A stretch of DNA of 64,000 nucleotides from Bacillus sp. V3B. GTDB lineage: Bacteria > Bacillota > Bacilli > Bacillales > Cytobacillaceae. Every line of letters starts with the position of its first letter. The first letter of the stretch is position 1. The stretch spans positions 1 to 64,000 of the forward strand of contig NZ_JAETXM010000016.1 in NCBI RefSeq assembly GCF_024494465.1. The letters are read 5' to 3'. The translations under genes and the position numbers were made by a program. Of the stretch, positions 23,407 through 31,039 are shown piece after piece. The notes under the pieces were generated by a model. That model was given only the letters and a program-made list of their open reading frames with translations, made no database searches and was not told where the DNA came from.

Positions 23407-23820
23407 CTATTTTGTATGTTTTTTTACCTTTTGTGCTTCAATTCTTTGCTTTACTGCTTGTTCAGCTTCATCTAAAAATGGAGGTTTAAAAAGGTCTGTT
23501 GTCGTGAGTGTTTCTTTGTTATCGGCAACGATAAAGCCTTGAAGCAACTCAATTAAAACTTGTGTATTATAATCAGTATGATTAATTGCTAGCAACATCT
23601 TTTTTAATTCATTTTGCATGCCACCTTTTACTTCGTGAGCTACCAAATTTGATATAACAGTTAAGTCAAACATACGTTTACTTAAAATTTTATACTGATC
23701 AATGATGTGATCTATTGAAGCACCTAGTGTAGAAAGACCACGTTCCTCTTTATATCCCTCTAGGTATTCATGGTTTTCATCACGTAACCTTACACGAATT
23801 TCTTTTTTCTTAACGTTCAT
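23407..23820 (-). CDS. Small conjugation-segment protein, RHH-like N-terminus
   Basis: 137 aa, not recognised as a named family. The N-terminus (KKKEIRVRLRDENHEYLEGYKEERGLSTLGASIDHIIDQY) has the pattern of a ribbon-helix-helix DNA-binding domain. The remainder is helical, with a basic C-terminal tail. Its start overlaps the 3' end of the channel-protein gene by 11 nt, so they are co-translated. The iteron region lies just downstream. A relaxosome accessory protein is the best guess from context. Confidence 0.55.
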   Translation of the reverse strand: MNVKKKEIRVRLRDENHEYLEGYKEERGLSTLGASIDHIIDQYKILSKRMFDLTVISNLVAHEVKGGMQNELKKMLLAINHTDYNTQVLIELLQGFIVADNKETLTTTDLFKPPFLDEAEQAVKQRIEAQKVKKHTK

Positions 23821-26173
23821 TGATATATTCCACCTCTTTCACGCTTGTTTTCCCATGCTGTTTTATTCGTTGTAAGCGTTCAGTTTTACTTGTACGATTG
23901 AGCTTATACCCTTCATTTTGTTGGGTAACCAACGAATGACTTTCTTCATTCATGTTTGATTGTAGATCAGAACTTTGCTCAATTGTAGAAACATTTTCAT
24001 TCATGACTGTTGTTTTTTCTAGCCGAATTGTTTTATCGTGAGTACCTGTTTCTGTTACTTGTTGTTGCAAAGTTTCACTCGTTGCAGTTAACTTACTGCC
24101 TTCTTCAGTCGTAGAATAGGGAGAAACAAGATCACTTGCATTTGCACCACTAGACGTATTTTTTTGACTTCCGCTAATTACATTTTCATTTGTTGCTAGA
24201 GAAGAATTAACGCTTGTTTGCTGCTCAAGTATTACATTTTTATCAACGCTAGATTGAACTGCTAATTGTTCACTTACGTTTGATACTTCCCCCTCCATTT
24301 GGGTTTGTGTTGTATCAATATTTGTTGCTACTGGTACACTGCCTTGACTTGTAGAAGAAAGGTGTTCGATACCTTCAACATTTGCCGCAAGTGTAGTTTG
24401 ACGATTTACTTGCAGACGTTTTCCAGCGTTTGCTTGCGATGAAATGCTTTCAGTTGATTGCAGATTACCTCCGCTTTCTTCTAGAGAAGGTGTTTCTATA
24501 CCAGTTTGTTGTACCGGTAACAAGTTACCCTGATTTGTAGTTGTGATGTTATCGTTACCTTCAACACTTGTAGCAAACATTCCATTACGACTAGCTTTTA
24601 ATTGCTTATTCGCAACCCCTTTTGAATTAGCATTTGCATGTTCCGAATGTCCGCCAGTATCCATTTGAAGCGTGTTCGGAAGTTGCGAAGTGTTCGGAAC
24701 CCCTTCTGAAAGGCTGTCTTGACCGCTTATCATTTTAGATTGTTGTGAGTCCTTCTCCATGCCTCCACCTTGCTTTTGCTCAATGCCCTTGCTTGTTGAG
24801 TTAGCTACTAAACCAGTATCAGCTTGTTTCTCATTCCCTTTGTTCTCCAATAGATCTTTAGAATCGTTACTAGAAAAAGGTGAGGGGGGCTGCACTTTTG
24901 ATAATGGTGATCGGTCATAACTTGCTTTATTATTTGTCCCTAAGTTGCCGTTGCCATTATTACCGCCAAATTTACTTGCTAAGTTAGTCGTACCTTTAGC
25001 TAAATTCGCAACACCACCAGCTAAACCTTTTGTCCCTGTATAAGTAGCGTAAGCCCCTGCAAGAACATTCCAACCGGACTTCACGCCCGCATCGATACCG
25101 AATAGTCTTTCAACAATATTCGGGCCATCAATTAAAGCGACACTAAAGCCAATTAATGCTATTAAATACGCTAAACCGCTTAAGTTTTCTTCCAAGAATT
25201 CCACACCTACCATGTAAATCTTCATGGAAAGGAAAATCATAATAATGACCGTAAAAATGCTGATAATATCTTGTAAAATCTTTTTTGTTTTTTGGCCGTC
25301 ATGCATATCAACTGGTGCAATGATGGTCGCTAATAAGTTATTAAATGCCAGTTCAAACGATAGACGAGCTAACTTGAAGGAGATTGAGAATAACGTAAAG
25401 CCGATAACAACAAGTGTTGTGAGCAATGTAAACCAATCTATGTGGTAACGGTAATAATATTCGTTATCCCAACCAACAAGACCACCCTGATCTAGCTCTA
25501 TCAAACTGGCTTCACTCGTGTCAGTGTTCCAAGCAATCTTATTACTAGCGATCTCCTTCCCATCGCTGCTTAATTGATAATTATCGGAATCTGACTCTAG
25601 TTTTTCTTGAATATCAATGCTAGGGATATATTTAAGCTGTATTGTGTTCTCTGTTTCCAGTTCAGTTGTGGACCACCCTTTTTTATCTAGCAATACAACG
25701 TCAGTTAAATTATTTTTTAAAATAGCTTGGCCGATTGTCCCGTTTTCTTCTCCACCATAAAGAGAATCAACTTGAATCGTTTCAATCGCTTCATCTGTAA
25801 AATCGTTTACTTTATTGGTTGCAGTAGTAAGTGTTGTGACAATAAATAAAGCTACTACTAAATTGAACACAATCGCTTCTCTATTCGTTTTTTTATGGAA
25901 TATTAACTGGTAGCCAATAATGAGTAAACTAACCGCTAAAAGCACGGAAAACAGTGGTCTGAAGCTATTTACGAAATTTACATATTCGGGATTTTCAAAG
26001 AGTGTTTTGACCAGTAAAACTTCATTAATAATGGCTTCCAAGCCATCAACTAGCATTGATAAACCAACCGCTATTACCCAACCAAGCCAACGGAACATAT
26101 CCGAAAAGAGATTTGAAAGGTTCAAAAATTCAGAAAACTGATGTAACTTTTCAGCAATTTCCTCTTTACTCAT
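23810..26173 (-). CDS. VirB6/TrbL-like (ConG-like) conjugation channel protein
   Basis: 787 aa. About six membrane segments fall at about 27-50, 72-92, 98-117, 248-272, 305-330 and 335-355. An external loop lies at about 120-245. After residue 380 comes a long hydrophilic tail rich in Ser, Thr, Gln and Asn. This matches the polytopic VirB6/TrbL proteins of Gram-positive type IV secretion systems, such as ConG of ICEBs1 (similar length). The tail holds two diverged repeats around ATSVEGNDNITTTNQGN and AANVEGIEHLSSTSQGS. It is the only recognisable secretion subunit in the element; the cognate ATPases are missing. It lies between a lipoprotein gene and the RHH-like gene, with which it overlaps. 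Confidence 0.7.
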   Translation of the reverse strand: MSKEEIAEKLHQFSEFLNLSNLFSDMFRWLGWVIAVGLSMLVDGLEAIINEVLLVKTLFENPEYVNFVNSFRPLFSVLLAVSLLIIGYQLIFHKKTNREAIVFNLVVALFIVTTLTTATNKVNDFTDEAIETIQVDSLYGGEENGTIGQAILKNNLTDVVLLDKKGWSTTELETENTIQLKYIPSIDIQEKLESDSDNYQLSSDGKEIASNKIAWNTDTSEASLIELDQGGLVGWDNEYYYRYHIDWFTLLTTLVVIGFTLFSISFKLARLSFELAFNNLLATIIAPVDMHDGQKTKKILQDIISIFTVIIMIFLSMKIYMVGVEFLEENLSGLAYLIALIGFSVALIDGPNIVERLFGIDAGVKSGWNVLAGAYATYTGTKGLAGGVANLAKGTTNLASKFGGNNGNGNLGTNNKASYDRSPLSKVQPPSPFSSNDSKDLLENKGNEKQADTGLVANSTSKGIEQKQGGGMEKDSQQSKMISGQDSLSEGVPNTSQLPNTLQMDTGGHSEHANANSKGVANKQLKASRNGMFATSVEGNDNITTTNQGNLLPVQQTGIETPSLEESGGNLQSTESISSQANAGKRLQVNRQTTLAANVEGIEHLSSTSQGSVPVATNIDTTQTQMEGEVSNVSEQLAVQSSVDKNVILEQQTSVNSSLATNENVISGSQKNTSSGANASDLVSPYSTTEEGSKLTATSETLQQQVTETGTHDKTIRLEKTTVMNENVSTIEQSSDLQSNMNEESHSLVTQQNEGYKLNRTSKTERLQRIKQHGKTSVKEVEYINER

Positions 26174-26184
26174 ATGCTCACCTC

Positions 26185-26592
26185 TTATTTAACTTGTTCA
26201 ACAAATTTATTAAACTGTTCTTTGAAGTCAGGGTTTGTTATATCAATTTTCAATTCTGCTTTAACCACGCCATTTTTCATAAAAGAGATAGCGTTTTTAC
26301 CAATTTGCCCCAAGTATTTATAGTCTGGTTGCTCGTTAGAGGGAATATCGCTTTGCCCATTGGGCTTGTAAATATCATAAACTAACGCTTCAATCCCGTT
26401 TTCTTCTACAAGACGAGTAACCACTTTTAGTTCTTCTGGCTCGTTTGTATGAACATACAAAAAGCCACTGTCATCACCTTCAACAAAACTTGTTAATTCA
26501 TCTTGTGATAAAGTCATTACACCACCATTAGATCCGCATCCATTCAAAATCACAGAAGCTCCAAAAATTATTATCGCTAACCTTTTCCTCAT
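26185..26592 (-). CDS. Lipoprotein of the conjugation segment
   Basis: 135 aa with a clear lipoprotein signal: MRKRLAIIIFGASVILNGCG, Cys19 in the lipobox. The mature part is small and mixed alpha/beta (SGFLYVHTNEPEELK), vaguely thioredoxin-like but without CxxC. Its start overlaps the stop of the upstream small gene by 4 nt, and it lies 11 bp before the channel gene. Surface lipoproteins next to VirB6-like genes often act in entry exclusion or channel assembly; either is inference. Confidence 0.6.
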   Translation of the reverse strand: MRKRLAIIIFGASVILNGCGSNGGVMTLSQDELTSFVEGDDSGFLYVHTNEPEELKVVTRLVEENGIEALVYDIYKPNGQSDIPSNEQPDYKYLGQIGKNAISFMKNGVVKAELKIDITNPDFKEQFNKFVEQVK

Positions 26593-26819
26593 AAAACCAT
26601 CTCCTTATCATTCGTTTTACACATACAAGCAATATCACCGATCAATGCACCTCGCCAGTCTGAATCGAATGTGTGACAAATGTATAGTGCTAATACTTCA
26701 CTATCTGATAAGCGTAATGTTTGATTGATTAACACTTGCTTGTCATTTTCACATTCCGAAATCAATTCAATTAATTCAACTCTTAGTTCTACAACCATTT
26801 CACGTAATTCGTCGCTCAT
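26589..26819 (-). CDS. Small hypothetical protein (76 aa) of the conjugation segment
   Basis: Acidic, helical N-terminus (MSDELREMVVELRVELIEL) followed by a region with two Cys near the C-terminus (IACMCKTND). Not recognised. A longer frame begins with TTG at 26834, but GGAGGT lies inside that extension, 7 nt before the ATG at 26819, which is therefore the start. It is the first gene of a tightly packed minus-strand operon with the lipoprotein and channel genes. Confidence 0.6.
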   Translation of the reverse strand: MSDELREMVVELRVELIELISECENDKQVLINQTLRLSDSEVLALYICHTFDSDWRGALIGDIACMCKTNDKEMVL

Positions 26820-26840
26820 TTCATATACCTCCAATTGAGT

Positions 26841-26965
26841 TTTTTTCTAGTAACTGTACTTAAATCCGTTACTAGAAAAAAGGAATGTCAGATTGTCATT
26901 CTCTTTGTCATATCACAATCCCTTATAAACCAAGCTTCAATAACCTAAGTGACATTGTGACAATC
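26841..26965. other. Origin-like inverted-repeat region downstream of the vapE-like gene
   Basis: TTTTTTCTAGTAAC (26841-26854) and GTTACTAGAAAAAA (26868-26881) are perfect 14-bp arms. To the right come TTGTCAT copies (near 26893 and 26906) and GTGACATTGTGACAA (near 26950). The same two motifs occur at 5821-5962. In SaPI-type islands the origin is a set of iterons just downstream of the replication ATPase gene, which fits. The arms are also close enough to the next operon to serve its regulation. Confidence 0.45.
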
Positions 26966-26976
26966 TTTATAACACT

Positions 26977-28287
26977 TTATTTAAAAATAAACCCACGTTG
27001 TTGACCATATTGACCAAAGGTAGTTCTTGCTTCTCTTAAATAATCTAGACTTCTTAATATTTGATTGATTTCGGCAGCAGCAGATTTAGACATTTCTGTA
27101 TTTTTAATCAAACACTCACGCCAAATCTCTAATGCACAAACTTTAGTACGTGCTACTAATGGAGCTGACGGATTTTTATACGATTGATATTTGTAATAAA
27201 GCTGACGATTAGGAATTGATAACTCGTACCAATTCTCTAAAATAGGAGTATTTAAAAAAGTCTCTATAACACCTTGTAATCCATTATCTTCTTTATGGTA
27301 TTCTTGTAACTGCCGAGCCGCTTCCAAAAGCTCTGGCTTATCTAGAAATGTCTTAGCACCATTTTTGTAAAGATATACAGCTTCAGCCCAAACTTGATCT
27401 ACCTCATGTTGTGTAAATTCTTCAAAAGGGCTCTTACTACGCTTTGTATGATTAACCTCAATTGGTAACCATCGTCGATTACCCGTTTGATCTTTCAAAA
27501 ACTCAAAATTATTTGTGGTGCCAAAGAAAACACATTTACGTGGAGAACGAATTGGATTACGTCCATACTTCGGTCTATAAACATCTTCTTTAGCAGATAT
27601 AAACGACTTAATACTTTCTGAATCAGCCGTTTTTAAGGCAGTAAGTTCTGCAAGTTCAATTATCCAGCTGCTGGAAATTTTTATATATGCTTCATCACCT
27701 TTAAACGAACTCAAACTTTCATTAAACCATTCCATACCTAACTTTGATAACATTGTTGATTTACCAGCTCCCTGTCCTCCTACAAGAACTAGAACAGTAT
27801 CATGTTTACACCCTGGCTCCATAATCCGCTTAACACCTGCTACTAAAGACAGTTTGGTAACCTCTTGCACATATTCCGAATTATTAGCTCCAAGATAATC
27901 AATAAATAACCTCTCTACTCGCTCTTTTCCATCCCACTGTAATCCGTTTAAATAATCTTTTACAGGATTATATACATTCTCATAAAATTGCTGATCTACA
28001 ACTTCTTTAATCCGCTTTGATACTGTAATTTCGTAATATCTACCAAAATAGATAAATAATTGTGAATCATCTTCATCTGTCCATAAAATGTTTGTATCGT
28101 CTTTTCTTCTCCAAAATGGCCTTTTATTAATTTCTCGTGTTTTAGAGAACTCATTTGTTCGTATAATTTCTTTTAAGTTATTATCCTCTTGAAAAATGGT
28201 TAAAATATTTTTGTGACTATTATATACTTTGTCTTTTGCATTCTTATCAAGCATGCTGTAAACTTTAGTTACGATATTTTGATCCAT
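26977..28287 (-). CDS. VapE-like replication initiator/helicase (virulence-associated E family)
   Basis: 436 aa. The VirE/VapE superfamily 3-type ATPase domain occupies most of the chain: Walker A GGQGAGKST at residues 170-178, a Walker B-like SSWIIELAELTAL near 210, and sensor region FFGTTNNFEFLKDQTGNRRW near 255. The family drives replication of phage satellites (SaPI/PICI) and some integrative elements after excision. No separate primase domain is seen at the N-terminus; it is shorter than many relatives. The gene is followed by an iteron-like region and preceded by the excisionase-like gene, the order typical of satellite replication modules. Confidence 0.85.
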   Translation of the reverse strand: MDQNIVTKVYSMLDKNAKDKVYNSHKNILTIFQEDNNLKEIIRTNEFSKTREINKRPFWRRKDDTNILWTDEDDSQLFIYFGRYYEITVSKRIKEVVDQQFYENVYNPVKDYLNGLQWDGKERVERLFIDYLGANNSEYVQEVTKLSLVAGVKRIMEPGCKHDTVLVLVGGQGAGKSTMLSKLGMEWFNESLSSFKGDEAYIKISSSWIIELAELTALKTADSESIKSFISAKEDVYRPKYGRNPIRSPRKCVFFGTTNNFEFLKDQTGNRRWLPIEVNHTKRSKSPFEEFTQHEVDQVWAEAVYLYKNGAKTFLDKPELLEAARQLQEYHKEDNGLQGVIETFLNTPILENWYELSIPNRQLYYKYQSYKNPSAPLVARTKVCALEIWRECLIKNTEMSKSAAAEINQILRSLDYLREARTTFGQYGQQRGFIFK

Positions 28288-28322
28288 TACTAATTCCTTT
28301 CTTAAAGATTAGTAAAGGGACT

Positions 28323-28357
28323 GTCCTCTAATGTTACAGCATTAGAGGACTTTTTTT
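28323..28357 (+). terminator. Hairpin with T run on the plus strand
   Basis: GTCCTCTAATG / CATTAGAGGAC (11-bp stem) followed by TTTTTTT on the plus strand. Both neighbouring genes are on the minus strand, so it would stop transcription coming from the left, possibly an antisense transcript of the vapE-like gene. Confidence 0.65.
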
Positions 28358-28375
28358 ATTCCCCTTAAACATAGT

Positions 28376-28385
28376 GCTCGCCAGC
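28376..28385. repeat. GCTCGCCAGC site, candidate recombination arm site
   Basis: One of three copies in the element (also 29667-29676, and inverted at 5794-5803). The flanking TTCCCCTTAAACATAGT resembles TTCCTTTTACATATATT upstream of the integrase gene. Confidence 0.4.
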
Positions 28386-28391
28386 ATGTTA

Positions 28392-28673
28392 TTATTTTTT
28401 ATTACTCTCCAAATACTCATCAATATCCTTCTTACTTAATAATTTCACATTTTCAACTTCAATCATTGGCAACCCATTTTCAATAAACTTTTGGAGCGTA
28501 TTGAAACTTACACCAATGTATTGAGCAGCTTCTTTCTTATTCATATACGGTTTTAAAGTTGAACCTTCTTGAGCACGTTCAAAGCTTTCCCGAGCCAGTT
28601 TGAATAAAAATTGTTGATAGGATTCTAAAAATTCTCTTGGTAGTTGCAGTGGTAAAACTGTAGTGGACTGCAT
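28392..28673 (-). CDS. Excisionase-like helix-turn-helix protein
   Basis: 93 aa. The C-terminal half is a MerR/excisionase-type winged HTH: MNKKEAAQYIGVSFNTLQKF, then IENGLPMIEVENVKLLSKKDIDEYL. This is the fold used by Xis proteins and by satellite regulators. The ATG is preceded by GGGGAGGGGAAG. It is divergent from the repressor gene across a region with two operator-like inverted repeats. Its neighbours are the replication ATPase and the repressor, supporting a role in excision or control of the module. Confidence 0.75.
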   Translation of the reverse strand: MQSTTVLPLQLPREFLESYQQFLFKLARESFERAQEGSTLKPYMNKKEAAQYIGVSFNTLQKFIENGLPMIEVENVKLLSKKDIDEYLESNKK

Positions 28674-28706
28674 AAAATTACTTCCCCTCCCCTTATAAAC
28701 AATTAT

Positions 28707-28807
28707 ACTTGTTGTTTTAGAACAAGTTTACTTTACATTCAAATGATATTATGTGACATTATATATTGTCAAGAAAAATATAACTATACTTGTTGATTTT
28801 AACAAAC
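28707..28807. promoter_or_regulatory. Two operator-like inverted repeats in the divergent xis/repressor region
   Basis: ACTTGTT-N7-AACAAGT (28707-28727) is perfect. ACTTGTT-N6-AACAAAC (28788-28807) has one mismatch. Both are preceded by CTATA or TTATA. They lie between the excisionase-like gene and the repressor, as expected for binding sites of the repressor. Confidence 0.6.
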
Positions 28808-28841
28808 CATATATGTTAATTTTGGATTGAGGTGATATTAA

Positions 28842-29633
28842 TTGATTAAATTAAATTTAAAACAAATAATGAAAGACCAGAAGTTAACATTAACTGATTT
28901 ATCCGAACTAACGGGAATATCTACTAACTCTTTAGGTGCTTTATCTAACGGAAAAAGTAACGGTATCCAGTTTCATACTTTAGAGAAAATACTAGATGCT
29001 ACTGGGTGTCGGGTGGAGGAGTTAATTCACAATGTAGGTTCTTTATATACAATTTCACTACTAGAGGATTCAAATAATTACAGTTCATTCACTAATTTAG
29101 AAGCGAAATCGTTTGCGTATAATATTCAATTTAAAAACGAGAATAACGATACAGCTAGTATTCTAAAAATTCAGGTTTCAGCATTATTAAATAAGGTCAA
29201 TATACCTAAATCTAATATTGATAAAATATCTATTCAGATTTTATTTATGGATTTTGTTCTGGAAAATGAATCTGATAAGGAATTATCTTTCTTTATCAAA
29301 AGTGCTGATGATTCCTTAATGACTGCTTTAGCACATCTTATTGCAACAGAGTTATTGTGGAATTATCAAGGCGAAGGAATAAATCACAATTCATGTTTAT
29401 TATTCAGTTGGTATGGCTTCCCTAATGTTTCTCATAATTGCAATGATATTTTGATAAAACCATTCCCTTATGAGCTTAGTATTTCAGATGGCAACACAAC
29501 TGAATTAAAATTCGACTATGTTAGTCCATTTATTGCAGATCTTAATTCGTTGACTAGATCTTTTCCTAACATTAAAAATGTCTCACACGATGTTAAAACG
29601 AGCAAGACATTGATTTCAATCTATACAAAATAA
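28842..29633 (+). CDS. Cro/CI-type helix-turn-helix repressor
   Basis: 263 aa. The N-terminal XRE HTH covers residues 1-65 (LKQIMKDQKLTLTDLSELTG, then ISTNSLGALSNGKSNGIQFH). The C-terminal about 190 residues are unassigned, mixed alpha/beta, and may sense a signal or dimerise. No LexA-type Ser/Lys dyad or metallopeptidase motif is obvious. Translation starts at TTG, 7 nt after GAGGTGA. It is divergent from the excisionase-like gene and upstream of the integrase, so it is probably the element's master repressor acting on the paired operators. Confidence 0.75.
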   Translation: MIKLNLKQIMKDQKLTLTDLSELTGISTNSLGALSNGKSNGIQFHTLEKILDATGCRVEELIHNVGSLYTISLLEDSNNYSSFTNLEAKSFAYNIQFKNENNDTASILKIQVSALLNKVNIPKSNIDKISIQILFMDFVLENESDKELSFFIKSADDSLMTALAHLIATELLWNYQGEGINHNSCLLFSWYGFPNVSHNCNDILIKPFPYELSISDGNTTELKFDYVSPFIADLNSLTRSFPNIKNVSHDVKTSKTLISIYTK

Positions 29634-29666
29634 CAATAACTGATCAATATTCCTTTTACATATATT

Positions 29667-29676
29667 GCTCGCCAGC
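29667..29676. repeat. GCTCGCCAGC site upstream of the integrase start
   Basis: The copy here, with flanks TTTTACATATATT and GTAT, is the near-perfect inverted counterpart of the segment around 5785-5810 at the left end. Confidence 0.45.
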
Positions 29677-29697
29677 GTATGGAAGGGAAGAAGAAGA

Positions 29698-30873
29698 ATG
29701 ACAAAAATTAAATCTTATAAAAAAGACGATGGTAAAACATATTACATGTTTAACATTTACTTAGGTACAGATCCAATTACAGGGAAGAAAAAACGGACAA
29801 CTCGTCGAGGGTTTACTTCAAAGCAAGAGGCAAAAATTGCACTAAATAGACTGACATTAGAACAAGCTGAAAATGGAATTGCTCATATCAACAACTATTC
29901 GTTTGAAGATGTATATAACTTATGGATAGGGCAGCATAAAAAAGAGATACGTATCACAACGTATGAAGCGATCGCCAGTAAATTCAGAGCTCAAATCTTA
30001 CCTAAATTCGGTAACATAAAAATGAATGCAATTCAGACATTTCACTGTCAACAAGTAATAAATGAATGGTCTGAAACAATGAATACGTTTCACGATTATA
30101 AAATCCAGCTTAATCTTGTATTCAAATATGCCTTAAAGCATGGAATCATTGAGAAGAATCCTTTAGACGCCATCTCAATGCCTAAACGGCCTGAAGAGCT
30201 TCAGTATCATGAGAAAGAAGAAACCCCTAACTTCTATACTAAAGAGCAATTAGAGGCGTTCCTAGGGCTATTAAAGGCGAAGGAAGATTATAAAGTATAT
30301 ACGATGTTTCGCTTATTAGCATTTAGCGGTTGTCGCAAAGGCGAATTACTATCTTTACATTGGTCAGATATAGATTTTGATAAAGGCGCTATCTCAATCA
30401 AGAAAAACCTTGCAGAGTTTAATTCAATGAAGCTGTTACACCAACCTAAAACAATGTCATCACGTCGTACTATTAGTATTGATAGTGGAACATTGGAGGT
30501 TTTAAAAAAGTGGAAATTAGAACAATTGGAAGAATACACTAATATCGAACTTAAAGTTCAAACAGATAATAAACAGCCTGTATTCACTCGTTATTATCCA
30601 AAAGAGCATGAAATGAACTATATTCGTTTAGCTTTTCCAAACGATAAGCTTCAAAGATTCCTAAATCGACACCCTACATTACCTAAAATTACAGTACATG
30701 GGTTTCGTCATACACATGCTTCATTATTATTCGAAGCAGGTTTAGGTATTAAAGAGATTCAAGAACGATTAGGACATAGTGATATTAAAACAACAATGAA
30801 TATCTATACTCATGTAACACAATCTGTTAAAGATCGTGCAGCTAAAAAGATTGAGGAATTTATGGATTTCTAA
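29698..30873 (+). CDS. int: Tyrosine recombinase/integrase
   Basis: 391 aa. The N-terminal AP2-like arm-binding domain (GKTYYMFNIYLGTDPITGKK) and SAM-like core-binding domain are followed by the catalytic domain with Arg213 (GCRKGEL), Lys in PKTMSSRR, His334-x-x-Arg337 (HGFRH), His360 (LGHSD) and Tyr370 (NIYTHV). All are present. The open frame begins at 29665; the ATG at 29698 with a purine-rich GGAAGGGAAG upstream is preferred. Its stop lies 100 bp from the attachment site. The enzyme would integrate and excise the element at the rpsI 3' end. Confidence 0.95.
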   Translation: MTKIKSYKKDDGKTYYMFNIYLGTDPITGKKKRTTRRGFTSKQEAKIALNRLTLEQAENGIAHINNYSFEDVYNLWIGQHKKEIRITTYEAIASKFRAQILPKFGNIKMNAIQTFHCQQVINEWSETMNTFHDYKIQLNLVFKYALKHGIIEKNPLDAISMPKRPEELQYHEKEETPNFYTKEQLEAFLGLLKAKEDYKVYTMFRLLAFSGCRKGELLSLHWSDIDFDKGAISIKKNLAEFNSMKLLHQPKTMSSRRTISIDSGTLEVLKKWKLEQLEEYTNIELKVQTDNKQPVFTRYYPKEHEMNYIRLAFPNDKLQRFLNRHPTLPKITVHGFRHTHASLLFEAGLGIKEIQERLGHSDIKTTMNIYTHVTQSVKDRAAKKIEEFMDF

Positions 30874-30876
30874 AAA

Positions 30877-30897
30877 GGGTATTCAGTGGGGTATTCA
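30877..30897. repeat. Right-end GGGTATTCA pair
   Basis: Copies at 30877-30885 and 30889-30897 match the pair at 5750-5769, in the same orientation, inside the opposite end of the element. Likely integrase arm sites. Confidence 0.45.
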
Positions 30898-30914
30898 ATC
30901 TGATTCTCAACATT

Positions 30915-30946
30915 AAAAAACCCTCTCCCGAAAGTTCGGGAAAGGG
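30915..30946 (-). terminator. Element-borne terminator for rpsI
   Basis: On the minus strand a stem with inner CCCGAA/TTCGGG and outer CCCT/AGGG ends in TTTTTT. It lies just inside the right end, so the element supplies a new terminator to the rplM-rpsI operon after integration. Confidence 0.75.
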
Positions 30947-30972
30947 TTTGAAAACGTTGATATATAAGCAAT

Positions 30973-31039
30973 ATTAACGTTTTGAGAACTGAGGCGCACG
31001 ACGAGCACCTTTAAGACCTGGTTTTTTACGTTCTTTCAT
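30973..31039. repeat. Right attachment site (rpsI 3' end)
   Basis: 67-bp partner of 5584-5650; it contains the last 21 codons and stop of the intact rpsI. Confidence 0.9.

Larger units (their letters stand above)
5584..31039. mobile_element. Integrative element inserted in the 3' end of rpsI (25.5 kb)
   Basis: A 67-bp direct repeat (5584-5650 and 30973-31039, one mismatch) bounds a segment with its own integrase, excisionase-like protein, repressor and replication protein. Between the ends lie VirB6-like conjugation remnants, an oriT-like region, an IS110 copy, a DUF3231 cluster and two defence systems. The rpsI 3' end is a known insertion site of conjugative elements in Firmicutes. No relaxase, coupling ATPase or VirB4 is encoded, so it cannot be a complete ICE; it is either a decayed ICE or a mobilisable satellite. 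Base composition is patchy: the defence operon is very AT-rich, while the restriction gene is closer to the host, implying separate acquisitions. Confidence 0.9.

Noticed and set aside
5584-31039. Prophage
   Set aside because: No capsid, terminase, portal, tail or lysis gene is present; the replication ATPase is of satellite type but there are no phage structural genes.
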